Assembly (NCBI GenBank): GCA_041593595.1
Contig: JBFHNV010000002.1
Coordinates: 1 to 64,000 of the forward strand
Reading direction: 5' to 3'
Source of the DNA: JBFHNV01 sp041593595
GTDB taxonomy: Bacteria > Pseudomonadota > Gammaproteobacteria > HK1
DNA length: 64,000 nucleotides
Part shown: piece after piece, positions 34,301 through 43,354 of the stretch
Layout: each line of letters opens with the position of its first letter
How positions within the stretch are numbered: position 1 is the first letter of the stretch
Translations under genes and position numbers: made by a program
The notes under the pieces: generated by a model
What the model saw: only the letters and a program-made list of their open reading frames with translations
Told to the model about the DNA's origin: nothing
Database searches by the model: none

Positions 34301-34643
34301 GGTTCAAGCGCGGCAGGTTCGGGCCATAGCTTAGTCCAACAGGAGGGCGAATTCGTGACCGCGACGCCCGCAAGCGGCGCGGCGGTGCCGCTCAGATGTC
34401 CGGATCGCGCTCAGAACCGGTACAACCCGCCCTGGGCCATCAGCTTCTCCTCGGACCACGACCTGTCCGTGCGCCGCGGGACTCCATTGCAGGCGGCGGC
34501 ACGGCCGCCCGGATACCACGGAACGCGCGCCGGCGCGGGGCGGGTCGTCCTCAGCGTGACGTACCACGCGGCCACGGAACGTGTGGAATCGCACACGGGG
34601 CCCGGTCGCGCAGCCGGGCCGCCGCAGACCGGCGCCACCCGGC
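34301..34643. other. Intergenic region, no recognisable gene
   Basis: About 340 bases between the cyclase start and the monooxygenase stop, both on the minus strand. A minus-strand frame ends SEEKLMAQGGLYRF at 34411 and might be a gene remnant, but nothing upstream in the frame is recognisable. No terminator with a T-tract is seen. Confidence 0.5.
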
Positions 34644-36218
34644 TCAGATCCCGCTGCTCGCGGGCGTGAGCCATCGGGACAGGTAGCGCGACACCGCCGC
34701 CGCGTCCAGGCGCGTGCCCGCGAGCCCCACGTGGCCGTCCGGTCGCAGCAGGTAGAAGGCCGTATGGGGAATGCCCGTCCTCGCCAGCGCACGGTCACGG
34801 TCCGCGTCGCCGGCCACCTCGTGGACGCGCAGCAGTTCCTCCATCGGCGGCAAACCCTCCGCGGGCAGGGTCTGCCCGACCAGGATCAGGTTGAAGCGCG
34901 TGTCGTCGAGCCGTGCGAACAGGTCCTCGCGGGTGCCCTGCGGGCGGAACGCGAGCTCGAGCCAGGGGAAGCGGTCCCCGGCACGGGGCCCCGTCGTGGG
35001 CGCCGGCGCCACGGACTGCGACAGCGGGCTGTGGCGATACCGGATCCCGATCTGGGAGACGGTGCGGAACGCGAGCTCGCGGATCCGCTCGACGCGCATC
35101 GCGACCGCCGCGATCCGCGCGAGGATCCGGGTACGGAACAGCCGCGCCGCCAGGCGGTTTGACACCACCAGCGAGAAGGCCCGGTCGGTGGTGGCGAGCA
35201 GCCGCTGCGCCACCGGCATGCGCTCGGCCTCGTAGGAATCGAGCAGCGCCGGCCCCGCCCGGCCTGCTGCCACGAGCGCGAGCTTCCAGGCCAGGTTGTA
35301 TGCGTCCTGCAGCCCGGTGTTCATGCCCTGCGCGCCCACCGGGCTGTGCACGTGGGCCGCGTCGCCCAGCAGGAAGCAGCGGCCATCGCGGAAGCGGGCG
35401 GCGCGGCGGTGATGGATGCGGTAGGTGGAGAACCAGCTCGCGGATCCGAACGACAGGCTGGTCCCGGCCTCGTGGCGCAGCGACGGGATCACGTCCTCGA
35501 AGACCACGTCATCCCGGTCGCGCAGCTCCGGGGGCAGGATGCCGACGATCCGCCAGTGGTCGGTGCCACGCATGGGGAAGAACAGGTGGAACCCGTCGTG
35601 CCACAGGTAGACGTTGACCTCGCCGGACACCATGGACCCGGTGACCTGGGTGTCGACGACGAAGAAGACGTGCTCGTAGGGCGCGCCCTCGAAGGCGATC
35701 CCGAGGCGCTCCCGTACCGTGCTGTGGGCGCCGTCACAGCCCGCCAGCCACGCCGCCGCCACCTGGCCCCGGGTGCCGTCCGCGTGCGCCAGGGCGGCGC
35801 GCACGCCGCCAGAGTGCTGCTCCAGGGCGACGAGCTCGCTGTTCCAGCGCACCGAGACGCCGTGCCGGCGCAGGACGTCCCCCAGCAGGCGCTCGTTGTC
35901 GTCCTGGCCCAGGATGAGGACGAAGGGATACGGGCTCAGGTGGCGCCCGATGTCACCCAGCGGGACCCGTGCCGCCCGCCGCCCGCGGGCCCACAGGTTG
36001 GCCCCGGTGGCACGCCGGCCCCGATCCAGCGCCGCATCCGCGATGCCCAGGTGCGCGTAGATCTCCAGGGTGCGGGCGTGCACGCCCAGCGCCCGGGTCT
36101 GCTCGGCCGGCCCCGCGCGGCGGTCTATGATCTGCACGCGCACCCCGCGCCGGGCGAGCTGGCACGCGAGCATCAGCCCCGTGGGGCCGGCGCCCACCAC
36201 GAGGACGTCGGTGCTCAT
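34644..36218 (-). CDS. FAD-dependent aromatic monooxygenase (PHBH/phenol hydroxylase-like)
   Basis: 524-residue single-component flavin hydroxylase. FAD-binding GxGxxG in VLVVGAGPTGLMLACQLAR at the N-terminus, the second nucleotide motif with GCDGAHSTVRERLG near 177-190, and the ribityl motif GDAAHVHSPVGAQGMNTGLQ near 300. The C-terminal 110 residues form a thioredoxin-like domain as in phenol hydroxylases. It hydroxylates an aromatic ring using NAD(P)H and O2; the substrate is open. The intradiol dioxygenase and importer lie 18 kb away, so a pathway link is only a possibility. Confidence 0.88.
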   Translation of the reverse strand: MSTDVLVVGAGPTGLMLACQLARRGVRVQIIDRRAGPAEQTRALGVHARTLEIYAHLGIADAALDRGRRATGANLWARGRRAARVPLGDIGRHLSPYPFVLILGQDDNERLLGDVLRRHGVSVRWNSELVALEQHSGGVRAALAHADGTRGQVAAAWLAGCDGAHSTVRERLGIAFEGAPYEHVFFVVDTQVTGSMVSGEVNVYLWHDGFHLFFPMRGTDHWRIVGILPPELRDRDDVVFEDVIPSLRHEAGTSLSFGSASWFSTYRIHHRRAARFRDGRCFLLGDAAHVHSPVGAQGMNTGLQDAYNLAWKLALVAAGRAGPALLDSYEAERMPVAQRLLATTDRAFSLVVSNRLAARLFRTRILARIAAVAMRVERIRELAFRTVSQIGIRYRHSPLSQSVAPAPTTGPRAGDRFPWLELAFRPQGTREDLFARLDDTRFNLILVGQTLPAEGLPPMEELLRVHEVAGDADRDRALARTGIPHTAFYLLRPDGHVGLAGTRLDAAAVSRYLSRWLTPASSGI

Positions 36219-36329
36219 CGGCGACCCCGGCGCCGGGGGCTGTGGTCAGCGCCCGCCGCCGGCGCGAAGCGGCTGAGCGGCACCTCGGCCGTCGCCGGCC
36301 GGGGTGCCACTGAAGCGGCTCTGCGCCAC

Positions 36330-38453
36330 TCAAGGATTGAGCACGTTGCTCGCCTCGGCCTCGGCGATCAGCGCGTCCGCGTCCTCCGGCAGCAGGAAGC
36401 CCTCGGCCATCGCGTGGGTCGCGGCTGCCCGCACCGCTGCCACGTATCCCTCGTGGTTGCCGTACCGCTCCTCGAGCGACAGGCGCGGATCGCCGGTGGC
36501 GAGGCGCTCCGCCCGCGTCTTCGCGAACGGGATCATGCCGCCCTCGTAGCCGCAGATCTGCCCGGCGTGGAACCCTTCCGCGACGATGTTCCAGCCGAGA
36601 TAGGTTCCGAGCGGCGCCATGAGCAGCACCACGGGCACCCCGCCGAGCTCGTTGCCGTCCGCGTCCACCTTCGGGACCAGCATCGGGATCACCTGCCTGA
36701 TGACCGGCGGCACCACCGTCTGGATCCCCGACGTGTCGCTGTAATTGAAGTCGGGGCCGAAGTCGTAGTCGAAGAACGAGTTGATGAAGCTGCTCGGCAG
36801 GCCCGCGGGCAGGCCCGGGATGGTCGGGAACCCCATCGCCTCCTTGGTCGGCGCCACCAGGGTGCGCTCACTCTTCTTGCCATGCATCCTCGGCCAGCGG
36901 CTCGGCGGCGGGAGGATGTCGTGCATGACCCAGTTGCGGAAGTGGAACTCGATGGCGTTGCGCGTCTCCGTGTGCGGCAGCGGGTTCCTCGCAAGGGTCG
37001 CGCGGCCGAAGCCGACGCTGGGGCAGTTGCCCGGCGGCAGCGGGTTGACGTCGAAGCCGCCGGGGCCGCCGCCGTGGTCGGTGCCGGCGATGTAGTACCG
37101 GCGCACGTTCTTCGGCAGCGGGATGTCCGTGCGGAGATCCGTGCCCACCCAGCCCGTGGTCAGCTTCTGACCCCAGACCTCCGCGGCGCCGAAGTGCTCG
37201 ATGACCTTCGGGCACGTGCTGGTGCGGTTGCAGCGATCGAGGATGCCCCGCGGCGGCAGGCCGCGCGCATGGTCCGGGAACCGGTGCCACCACAGCGGTC
37301 CCTCGGTGCCCGGCTCGTAGATCTTCATCACGCCGTCGGGCATGGCGAACCTGAAGTTCATGGCGATCCGCCGGCCCGCGATCCACGGCCACGCGCCGTC
37401 CTGCACCTGACGCCCCGCCTCGTCCTGGTTGAACCCGAGGTGGATGAACTGCCGCAGGAAGGTGCCGGACTGGGAGCTGCCGCGCGAGAGTATCCAGTGG
37501 ACGTGGTTGCCCAAGGGGTTGGCCGTCCCGTCGTCGTCCGCGAGCTCGTGCTTGAAGAACGTCCCGACGTCGCGGAAGGCCGCGAACCCCATCCCGAGCA
37601 CGTAGGGGTCCTTGGCGGTGAACACGACCTGGTAGACCCGGTTGGGCTCGAAGCCGCCCTTGACGCAGATCTGGGTGCCGTCGGGCGTCCCGGGGAAGTC
37701 GGGATCAACGCCGTTGTTGCAGCGCGCCCAGGCCCACTCGTCGCCGGGGACCTCGCGGGTCACCCCCGTCTGGCCGTCGAAGGTCTCGGACTCGATGATC
37801 GTCAACGTTGCCTGAGCCGTGTCCAGGGTCGCGGGCTCGTAGGGCACCGGGTTCGAGTGCACGAACATCTCGCTGGACTCGAGCCCTTCGGGGTTGATGA
37901 TCCGGGCCATGACCCTGCCGGTGATGGACGTGCCGTCCGGGTTCTTCGCGATCGGCACCACGGCAAAGTCCCGGCCTGGCCGGTCGTGGGCGGTCCGGCC
38001 GCGGTTGTCGCCCTGCCATCCGCTGCTCAGGCCGATGTCGCCGTCGGCACGGCGAGCGGCAGAGAGCGTGATGCGGCCACCGCGGTTGGGCACGAAGTGC
38101 CACATCAGGCCGCTGGCCTTCGACATGTCGATGGGCTTGACCAGGAAGAAGGTGGCCTCGTACTTCACCTTGCCGTCCGGCGTCTTCATCGCCGGATCCG
38201 CCAGATCGATGTCCTGGATGATGGCGTTGAGCGGATCGTTCGGGTCCAGCTCGCCGTAGGCACGGCCCTCGATCGTCTCGTACTGGCCCACGTGGCCGTA
38301 GGACGCGCCACCGAAGGCGGGCGACACGACGTTCTGGATGACGATGTTCGTCACCCTCGCCTGTGCCGTCAGCGCTGACAGCAGGAATGCGGCAGCGATC
38401 GGCACGGCGATCAGGGCGCGCGGGGAGAAGAGTCGACGCAGGTTCGAAGACAT
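36330..38453 (-). CDS. Secreted alpha/beta-hydrolase domain protein (Abhydrolase_10 type)
   Basis: 707 residues. A Sec signal peptide (ALIAVPIAAAFLLSALTAQA) is followed by VTNIVIQNVVSPAFGGASYG and GQYETIEGRAYGELDPND, the hallmark opening of this family. The nucleophile motif reads ILSRGSSQSGTFLRQF (about 375-390). A His is present in RYYIAGTDHGGGPGG. Family members are exported esterase-like proteins, often found with degradation or polyester genes; the substrate is not known. ATG 38453 has GAGGAGG six bases upstream, which decides the start over a longer shadow extension. Confidence 0.85.
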   Translation of the reverse strand: MSSNLRRLFSPRALIAVPIAAAFLLSALTAQARVTNIVIQNVVSPAFGGASYGHVGQYETIEGRAYGELDPNDPLNAIIQDIDLADPAMKTPDGKVKYEATFFLVKPIDMSKASGLMWHFVPNRGGRITLSAARRADGDIGLSSGWQGDNRGRTAHDRPGRDFAVVPIAKNPDGTSITGRVMARIINPEGLESSEMFVHSNPVPYEPATLDTAQATLTIIESETFDGQTGVTREVPGDEWAWARCNNGVDPDFPGTPDGTQICVKGGFEPNRVYQVVFTAKDPYVLGMGFAAFRDVGTFFKHELADDDGTANPLGNHVHWILSRGSSQSGTFLRQFIHLGFNQDEAGRQVQDGAWPWIAGRRIAMNFRFAMPDGVMKIYEPGTEGPLWWHRFPDHARGLPPRGILDRCNRTSTCPKVIEHFGAAEVWGQKLTTGWVGTDLRTDIPLPKNVRRYYIAGTDHGGGPGGFDVNPLPPGNCPSVGFGRATLARNPLPHTETRNAIEFHFRNWVMHDILPPPSRWPRMHGKKSERTLVAPTKEAMGFPTIPGLPAGLPSSFINSFFDYDFGPDFNYSDTSGIQTVVPPVIRQVIPMLVPKVDADGNELGGVPVVLLMAPLGTYLGWNIVAEGFHAGQICGYEGGMIPFAKTRAERLATGDPRLSLEERYGNHEGYVAAVRAAATHAMAEGFLLPEDADALIAEAEASNVLNP

Positions 38454-38873
38454 GTGAGCCTCCTCTGGAAGGTCGTGGGCAGCGCTACGACCAGCTCCAC
38501 TGGTCAAGAAAGTCGCGAGCCGCATGCGTGCGGTGGCGGACCTGCGGTGGCCGCCCTTCAACATTCCGGCGCGGACAGGGAAACAGGGAGGTCGGTGAGC
38601 TTCCGCGGGTCCGGCGTCACAGTGCGGAATCGCGGCAGGCACCGCGGCTCGCTCGTGGATGCACCTCCTCACCGCTCCCGAACGAGACGCCCGTGAACGA
38701 CCGCATGAATACGCTGCTTGATCGTTTGCGTCAAGAACGAGAATCCTGCACGAATCAGTCTGACGCGTCCGGGTCGTGCTTCCCCGGCCCGGCCCCGCAC
38801 GGCGGTTCGACGAAGTTTTCCGTAATCGAATCCGCCACTTGCCAGCCATCCACGAAGGCCTGGCCCGTCGCCC

Positions 38874-39055
38874 GTGGGCGCTGAGGTGTGCGTCGGCAAG
38901 AGCCGCCTCGTCGACGTGCTGCGCGAGCACAGCGGGCACGAGCCCCCCGTCGCGCTACCGTGCCGGTGCTCGCTCCACCACGTACACACGTCATGTCAAT
39001 CCGTCATCGAGCAGCTCGCCCGCACCGCTGGCCTTGCGCGCACCCACCGCCGACA
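38874..39055 (+). pseudogene. P-loop fragment of an AAA-type cyclase-associated ATPase
   Basis: The frame reads AEVCVGKSRLVDVLREHSG, then ALPCRCSLHHVHTSCQSVIE and QLARTAGLARTH. This matches the Walker A region and following helix of the large AAA-ATPase/TPR signalling proteins (compare GKSRLSNALRE and SAHRTNSALHPFIAQLERAAGF in the fragment at 51754-53765). The first Gly of the P-loop is replaced and nothing on either side continues the protein. A non-functional remnant. Confidence 0.65.
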
Positions 39056-39546
39056 CGATTGTCGGCCCGTCGGTCGTGAGGGATGGCTGGTGGTCGGCGG
39101 GGTGTGGGCTGATCCGCTGACGGGACGCCCGAGCGCGCTTCTGGCAGCGACGGCGGCGCCATGGGGCGCATCGGGGTATGGGTGCGTGGGCGGGATTGCG
39201 CGGGCGGACCGCCGCACCCGCCTTCCAGGGCCGTCGCCTCCGTCAGCGCGGTCTTCGCGGCGCACGCCGCACTTCCAAGCTGCCAGGCCGTCGATCCCGC
39301 TAAAGCTCCCGGCCCGTCGGCCGTAACTAGGGAGTGTACCGGGAGCGCCGCGTCTGGCCGCGGCAATTTCTTGAACGCAACGTCTTGAACCGGGAACCGA
39401 CCGCCAGGTGATGTTGAGCAGGCCCGCCGCGCAGCGGGAAGCCTGATTCGCCGGGGACGTTCCCCCCCTCGCACCGGGTTCAAGAGCCCCCGCTCCGGGG
39501 CGGCGCCTCCGGTACCCCTTCGATGCGCCACCCCACCGCCGGCCAC

Positions 39547-39619
39547 AGCATCCGTGTTCGGATAAGGCCGGTCGGGTGCGGGTCGCGGGGACCGTCGGCC
39601 GCTTCGGATGCGGCCGTCG
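39547..39619 (-). repeat. Dispersed repeat, copy C (inverted)
   Basis: The reverse complement matches copy A (about 2372-2444) over about 73 bases with only a handful of differences, including GACGGCCGCATCC at one end and TATCCGAACACGGATGC at the other. Intergenic, just downstream of the sugar dehydrogenase stop. Confidence 0.75.
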
Positions 39620-39722
39620 TTCGCCGCGCCGCTCCGGAGCCGGCAGCGACGCCGCGTCACGGTCCCTGCGATCGAGCGCCGCACCCGGGCTGGCTCGCCA
39701 CGGGCGCTAGGCGCACGTCGGA

Positions 39723-41135
39723 TCAGCGGGGCACCAGCTTCCAGACCTTCCCGGAGCTGCCCACCGGGATCCCCTGCGCCGTGGTCAGCAGGTAGAGCTC
39801 GCCATCGGCGTCCTCCCCGAGGCTGTGCAGCCGCTGGTCGATTCGGACCAGCGGCTCGAACGGCCACAGGGCGCGCCAGTCCGCCGGCGGCGTGGCGACG
39901 AAGACCTGCCCGGAGGGCTTCTCGATGGCCGCGCTGAAGTCGCCGAACACCAGCTTGCCGTAGAGCCCCGGCAAGGCCCTGCCGCGGTAGACGAATCCGC
40001 CCACGTTTGCGGTGCCGAGTGGTGTCGCCTCCACCTTGGACCAGGGCCGCATCACCGACCAGTTGGGATACTCGATCACCGGGTCGCGCATGCGTTCCCC
40101 GAGGGCGTCGGTGCGCGGACACTCCGTCGGCGGGTCGAAGGCACGCGTGCGGTCGAAGCAGTGCGTGCCCTCGCGCACGGCCCAGCCGTAGTTTCCCGCG
40201 CGATCGACCAGGTAGATGGTCTCCCACAGGGACTCGGCGACACCGTTGACGAAGAGATCGCCGTTCCCGGCGCGGTCGAAGGCCAGGCGAAACGGGTTGC
40301 GGAAGCCCCAGGCGTAGATCTCGTCGCGCCCCTGCGCCTTGCCGTGAAAGACGTTCGTCGGCGGGATCGCGTAGCCGGGATGCCCGCGGTCCACGTCGAG
40401 ACGCAGGATCTTGCCCTGCAGCCTGCCCGTGTCCTGGGCGTAGCGGTCGTAGTGATGGAAGCGCTCCGGCAGCCGGTAGGGGTCCTCCTTGATCTCCTTC
40501 GCGTGGCGGTACGCCGCGTCCTTCTCGTCGAGCTCCGGTGCCACGTAGACGTCGGGCACGCCGTGGACGCCGCCCCCGTCGCCGACCCCGACGTACAGGA
40601 AGCCGTCCGGGCCGAAGGCCAGACCACCGCCGTTGTGCTTGCGGTTCACCCAGTCGATCTCCAGCAGGACCCGCTCGCTGGCCACGTCGGCTCGGTTCGG
40701 GTCCTCGGGCGACACCCGGAACTCCGACAGACGCCAGGTGTAGGCGGTCTCGCCGGTGAACGGTGAATCCGCACGTCGCCGGGCGCCGTAGGTGACGTAG
40801 AGCAGCCCGTTGCGCGCGAACGCGGGATGAAAGGCCAGCGCCAGCAGGCCGCGCTCGTCGAAGGCCTCCAGCAGCGGCGTCAGCCGGTCGCGCAGGTCGA
40901 GGAACGGCGCATCCAGGCGTCGGCCGTCGGCGTCGAGCACGTAGGCGATGCCGATCTGATCGCCGACCACGCGCCGGCCGCTGCCGTCCGGCGGGGCGAC
41001 CAGGAACACCGGCGCGTTGAAGCCCTCGGCCACCAGCTCGAGCCGGATCTCGGGCAAGGGCTCGCCGGCTCGATGTGCCGGAGACGGCGCAGCCGCGGCC
41101 AGTGCAAAAGCGATCGTGAGCAGTGTCCGGAGCAT
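39723..41135 (-). CDS. PQQ-dependent sugar (aldose) dehydrogenase family protein
   Basis: 470 residues with a signal peptide (MLRTLLTIAFALAAAAPSPAH), so periplasmic or secreted. Six-bladed beta-propeller pattern of soluble glucose dehydrogenase/Hhip-like proteins: GLLALAFHPAFARNGLLYVT, NGGGLAFGPDGFLYVGVGDG, and WGFRNPFRLAFDRAGNGDLF. It oxidises sugars with PQQ if the cofactor is available; no PQQ synthesis genes are in the window. Start ATG 41135 matches the signal peptide. Confidence 0.88.
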   Translation of the reverse strand: MLRTLLTIAFALAAAAPSPAHRAGEPLPEIRLELVAEGFNAPVFLVAPPDGSGRRVVGDQIGIAYVLDADGRRLDAPFLDLRDRLTPLLEAFDERGLLALAFHPAFARNGLLYVTYGARRRADSPFTGETAYTWRLSEFRVSPEDPNRADVASERVLLEIDWVNRKHNGGGLAFGPDGFLYVGVGDGGGVHGVPDVYVAPELDEKDAAYRHAKEIKEDPYRLPERFHHYDRYAQDTGRLQGKILRLDVDRGHPGYAIPPTNVFHGKAQGRDEIYAWGFRNPFRLAFDRAGNGDLFVNGVAESLWETIYLVDRAGNYGWAVREGTHCFDRTRAFDPPTECPRTDALGERMRDPVIEYPNWSVMRPWSKVEATPLGTANVGGFVYRGRALPGLYGKLVFGDFSAAIEKPSGQVFVATPPADWRALWPFEPLVRIDQRLHSLGEDADGELYLLTTAQGIPVGSSGKVWKLVPR

Positions 41136-41370
41136 GTGGTAACAACCCGTTGGCCGCGGGGCGCGACAACGAGAATTAGGCCTCGATCCACCCTGGTGGG
41201 CAAGGACTGGTCGGGGGTGAAATCCGAGTGGTCACCGCTGCGTGCGTTGGCCATGAAATGAGTCGGACGTGGCGGCGGTGTCACCCGCACGCGCGCCGGG
41301 TCGCTGGTGACCCGCAGCCTGTGCATCAGTCGCCCGCCGCGCTCGGCGTGGCGAGGGGTCCCCCGGGCGC

Positions 41371-42459
41371 TCAGTCGGTGTGCAGGCGCGCGTCGCCGCG
41401 CTCCCACGCCACGGTGACCCGGCTTCCGGGCACCGGATCGGGCCCGGCACCCGAGGCGAGGCTGCGCACCAGAAGATCCTTGCCGTCGTCGAGCCGCACC
41501 ACGTCGTTGTGGGTCAGCCCCAGGTAGAGCCGCTCGACGAACCTGGCCTGGAGCCGCTCCAGGCCGTCCCCGCCGCCGTCGGACAGTCGCAGTCTCTCGG
41601 AGGGGATGGACACGCTCACCCGGGCGCCGGCCTCCACGGCCCTGCCCCCGCTGGGGACCCGGACCCGGGCGTGACCCAGATCCACGCGCGCCTCGGCGCC
41701 ATCGCACTCCGTCACGCGCCCGTCGAGGAGGTTGTTCTCGCCGATGAACTCAGCGGTGAAGCGGGCGCGGGGATGGCCGTAGATCTGGCGGGGAGTCGCG
41801 GCCTCCACCAGCTTGCCGTCGGCGATGATGGCGATGTGATCGGCCACGGTCATCGCCTCCTCCTGGTTGTGGGTCACGTGCAGGAACGTGATGCCCACCT
41901 TCTCCTGGATGTGCTTGAGCTCGAGGCACATGTCCTTGCGCAGCTTCGCGTCCAGCGAGGCCAGCGGCTCGTCCAGGAGCACGATGTCGCGGTCGAGCAC
42001 GAGGGAGCGGGCGAGCTGGACGCGCTGCTGCTGGCCGCCGGAGAGCTCGTGGGGCATGCGGCCTCCGAGCCCCGAGAGGCCCACCAGCTCCAGCATGGCG
42101 TCGACCTTGTCGCGGATCTGCCTGTTCGTCAGGCGCAACAGGCGCAGCCCGTAGCCGACGTTGCGCTCCACGGTCATGTGGGGAAACAGGGCGTAGCTCT
42201 GGAAGACCATGGACGTCGGGCGCTCGTTGGGCGGCAGGCCGCTCACGTCGCGCCCGTCGAGCACGATGCGACCCGACGTCGGTCTGAGAAATCCCCCGAT
42301 GAGGCGCAGCAGCGTGGTCTTGCCACCCCCGCTGGGGCCCAGGAGGACGAAGTACTGGCCGCTCGGCACCTCCAGGCTGACCGAGCGCAGGGCCGCGACG
42401 GCGCCGTAGTGCTGGGTCACGTTCTCGACCTGGACGGCCATGTCCGCGGCGTCGCTCAC
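41371..42459 (-). CDS. Spermidine/putrescine-type ABC transporter ATP-binding protein (PotA-like)
   Basis: About 362 residues. Walker A LGPSGGGKTTLLR, Q-loop MVFQSYALFPHMTVERNV, signature LSGGQQQRVQLARSL, Walker B IVLLDEPLASLDAKLRKDM, switch His HVTHNQEEAM, and a C-terminal TOBE regulatory domain (about 285-362). The GTG at 42459 overlaps the upstream permease stop (GTGA), favouring it over ATG 42441. Last gene of a four-gene import operon: binding protein, permease, permease, ATPase. Confidence 0.9.
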   Translation of the reverse strand: MSDAADMAVQVENVTQHYGAVAALRSVSLEVPSGQYFVLLGPSGGGKTTLLRLIGGFLRPTSGRIVLDGRDVSGLPPNERPTSMVFQSYALFPHMTVERNVGYGLRLLRLTNRQIRDKVDAMLELVGLSGLGGRMPHELSGGQQQRVQLARSLVLDRDIVLLDEPLASLDAKLRKDMCLELKHIQEKVGITFLHVTHNQEEAMTVADHIAIIADGKLVEAATPRQIYGHPRARFTAEFIGENNLLDGRVTECDGAEARVDLGHARVRVPSGGRAVEAGARVSVSIPSERLRLSDGGGDGLERLQARFVERLYLGLTHNDVVRLDDGKDLLVRSLASGAGPDPVPGSRVTVAWERGDARLHTD

Positions 42460-43346
42460 CGGGACATCACCGGCTCGGCCCGGGCCCGGGCCTCGCGCTC
42501 GAGGCGCTCCGATCGGGCCAGCGTGTAGACCAGGATCGAGCCGATCGCCACCATCGCCACGATGCTCATCGTCCCGGCCATGGCGTAGGACTCCTCCGAC
42601 ATGCCCACGTTGAGCATCTGGGAGACCAGCACGTTGGAGAAGGTGTCGAAGCCGCCCTTGAGCAGCGCCGTGCGCGTCGCCTCGTTGAAGGACAGGATGG
42701 CCACGAAAGCGCAGGAGCTGAACACACCCACCCGGATCTGGGGAAACTCCACCTGCCAGAAGGCCTGCCAGGCCGTCGCGCCGCAGGCCCGGGCCGCCTC
42801 GGTCTGCTGCGTCCGGTAGCGCGACATGGTGATCAGGATGACGATGAACGCGTACGGCATGGTGTAGACGACCTGCCCGATCAGCGCGGTGACGAAGCCG
42901 AGCTCGAACCAGCTGGCGAGCCAGTCGGTGCCCAGTGCCGCAGCCAGTGCCGTGCACGCTGCGTTGAGGTGCTTGAAGTAGACCAGCAGGCTCGAGCCCA
43001 TGATGTCCGCGGGAACGAACAGGGGCGAGAGCATCAGCGTCACGAACAGCACCTTGCGTCGTGCACGGCGGTAGAACTTCGCCGCCAGCAGCGCCATGGG
43101 CACGGCGGTGGACATCGTGGCGAGCGCCAGGTACGCGGTCCACTTCAAGGAGGCGACGAGCATGGTGTCACCCAGGACCACCCGGTACCAGTCGAAGGTG
43201 AACTCGTAGATGCGCGCCCCGAAGCCGTGCTCGTTGAACGAGATGTAGATGATGTAGAACGAGGGCAGCAGCAGGGCGAAGACCACCGACAGCAGGTAGA
43301 GCCACTTGAGCCGGTAGGTCCACGGGTTGCCGTACGCGTCGAGCAT
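42456..43346 (-). CDS. Spermidine/putrescine-type ABC transporter permease (PotC-like)
   Basis: 296-residue inner-membrane permease with six helices. The EAA loop that contacts the ATPase reads EAARACGATAWQAFWQVEFP (about 185-205). The N-terminal periplasmic segment SFYIIYISFNEHGFG is typical of the second Pot permease. It begins eight bases after the PotB-like stop and ends overlapping the ATPase start. Confidence 0.9.
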   Translation of the reverse strand: MLDAYGNPWTYRLKWLYLLSVVFALLLPSFYIIYISFNEHGFGARIYEFTFDWYRVVLGDTMLVASLKWTAYLALATMSTAVPMALLAAKFYRRARRKVLFVTLMLSPLFVPADIMGSSLLVYFKHLNAACTALAAALGTDWLASWFELGFVTALIGQVVYTMPYAFIVILITMSRYRTQQTEAARACGATAWQAFWQVEFPQIRVGVFSSCAFVAILSFNEATRTALLKGGFDTFSNVLVSQMLNVGMSEESYAMAGTMSIVAMVAIGSILVYTLARSERLEREARARAEPVMSR

Positions 43347-43354
43347 CGGGACTG

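Larger units (their letters stand above)
38454..39722. other. 1.27-kb region without an intact gene
   Basis: The region separates the secreted hydrolase (starting leftward) from the sugar dehydrogenase. It holds a degraded ATPase fragment at 38874-39055 and an inverted copy of the dispersed repeat at 39547-39619. GC is locally lower around 38690-38850. The remaining open frames have no consistent codon use or family resemblance. It looks like eroded or rearranged sequence. Confidence 0.6.

Noticed and set aside
34411..34674. Minus-strand frame ending SEEKLMAQGGLYRF
   Set aside because: Only the last dozen residues look coding; the rest is Arg/Pro-rich shadow sequence, so no gene call was made.
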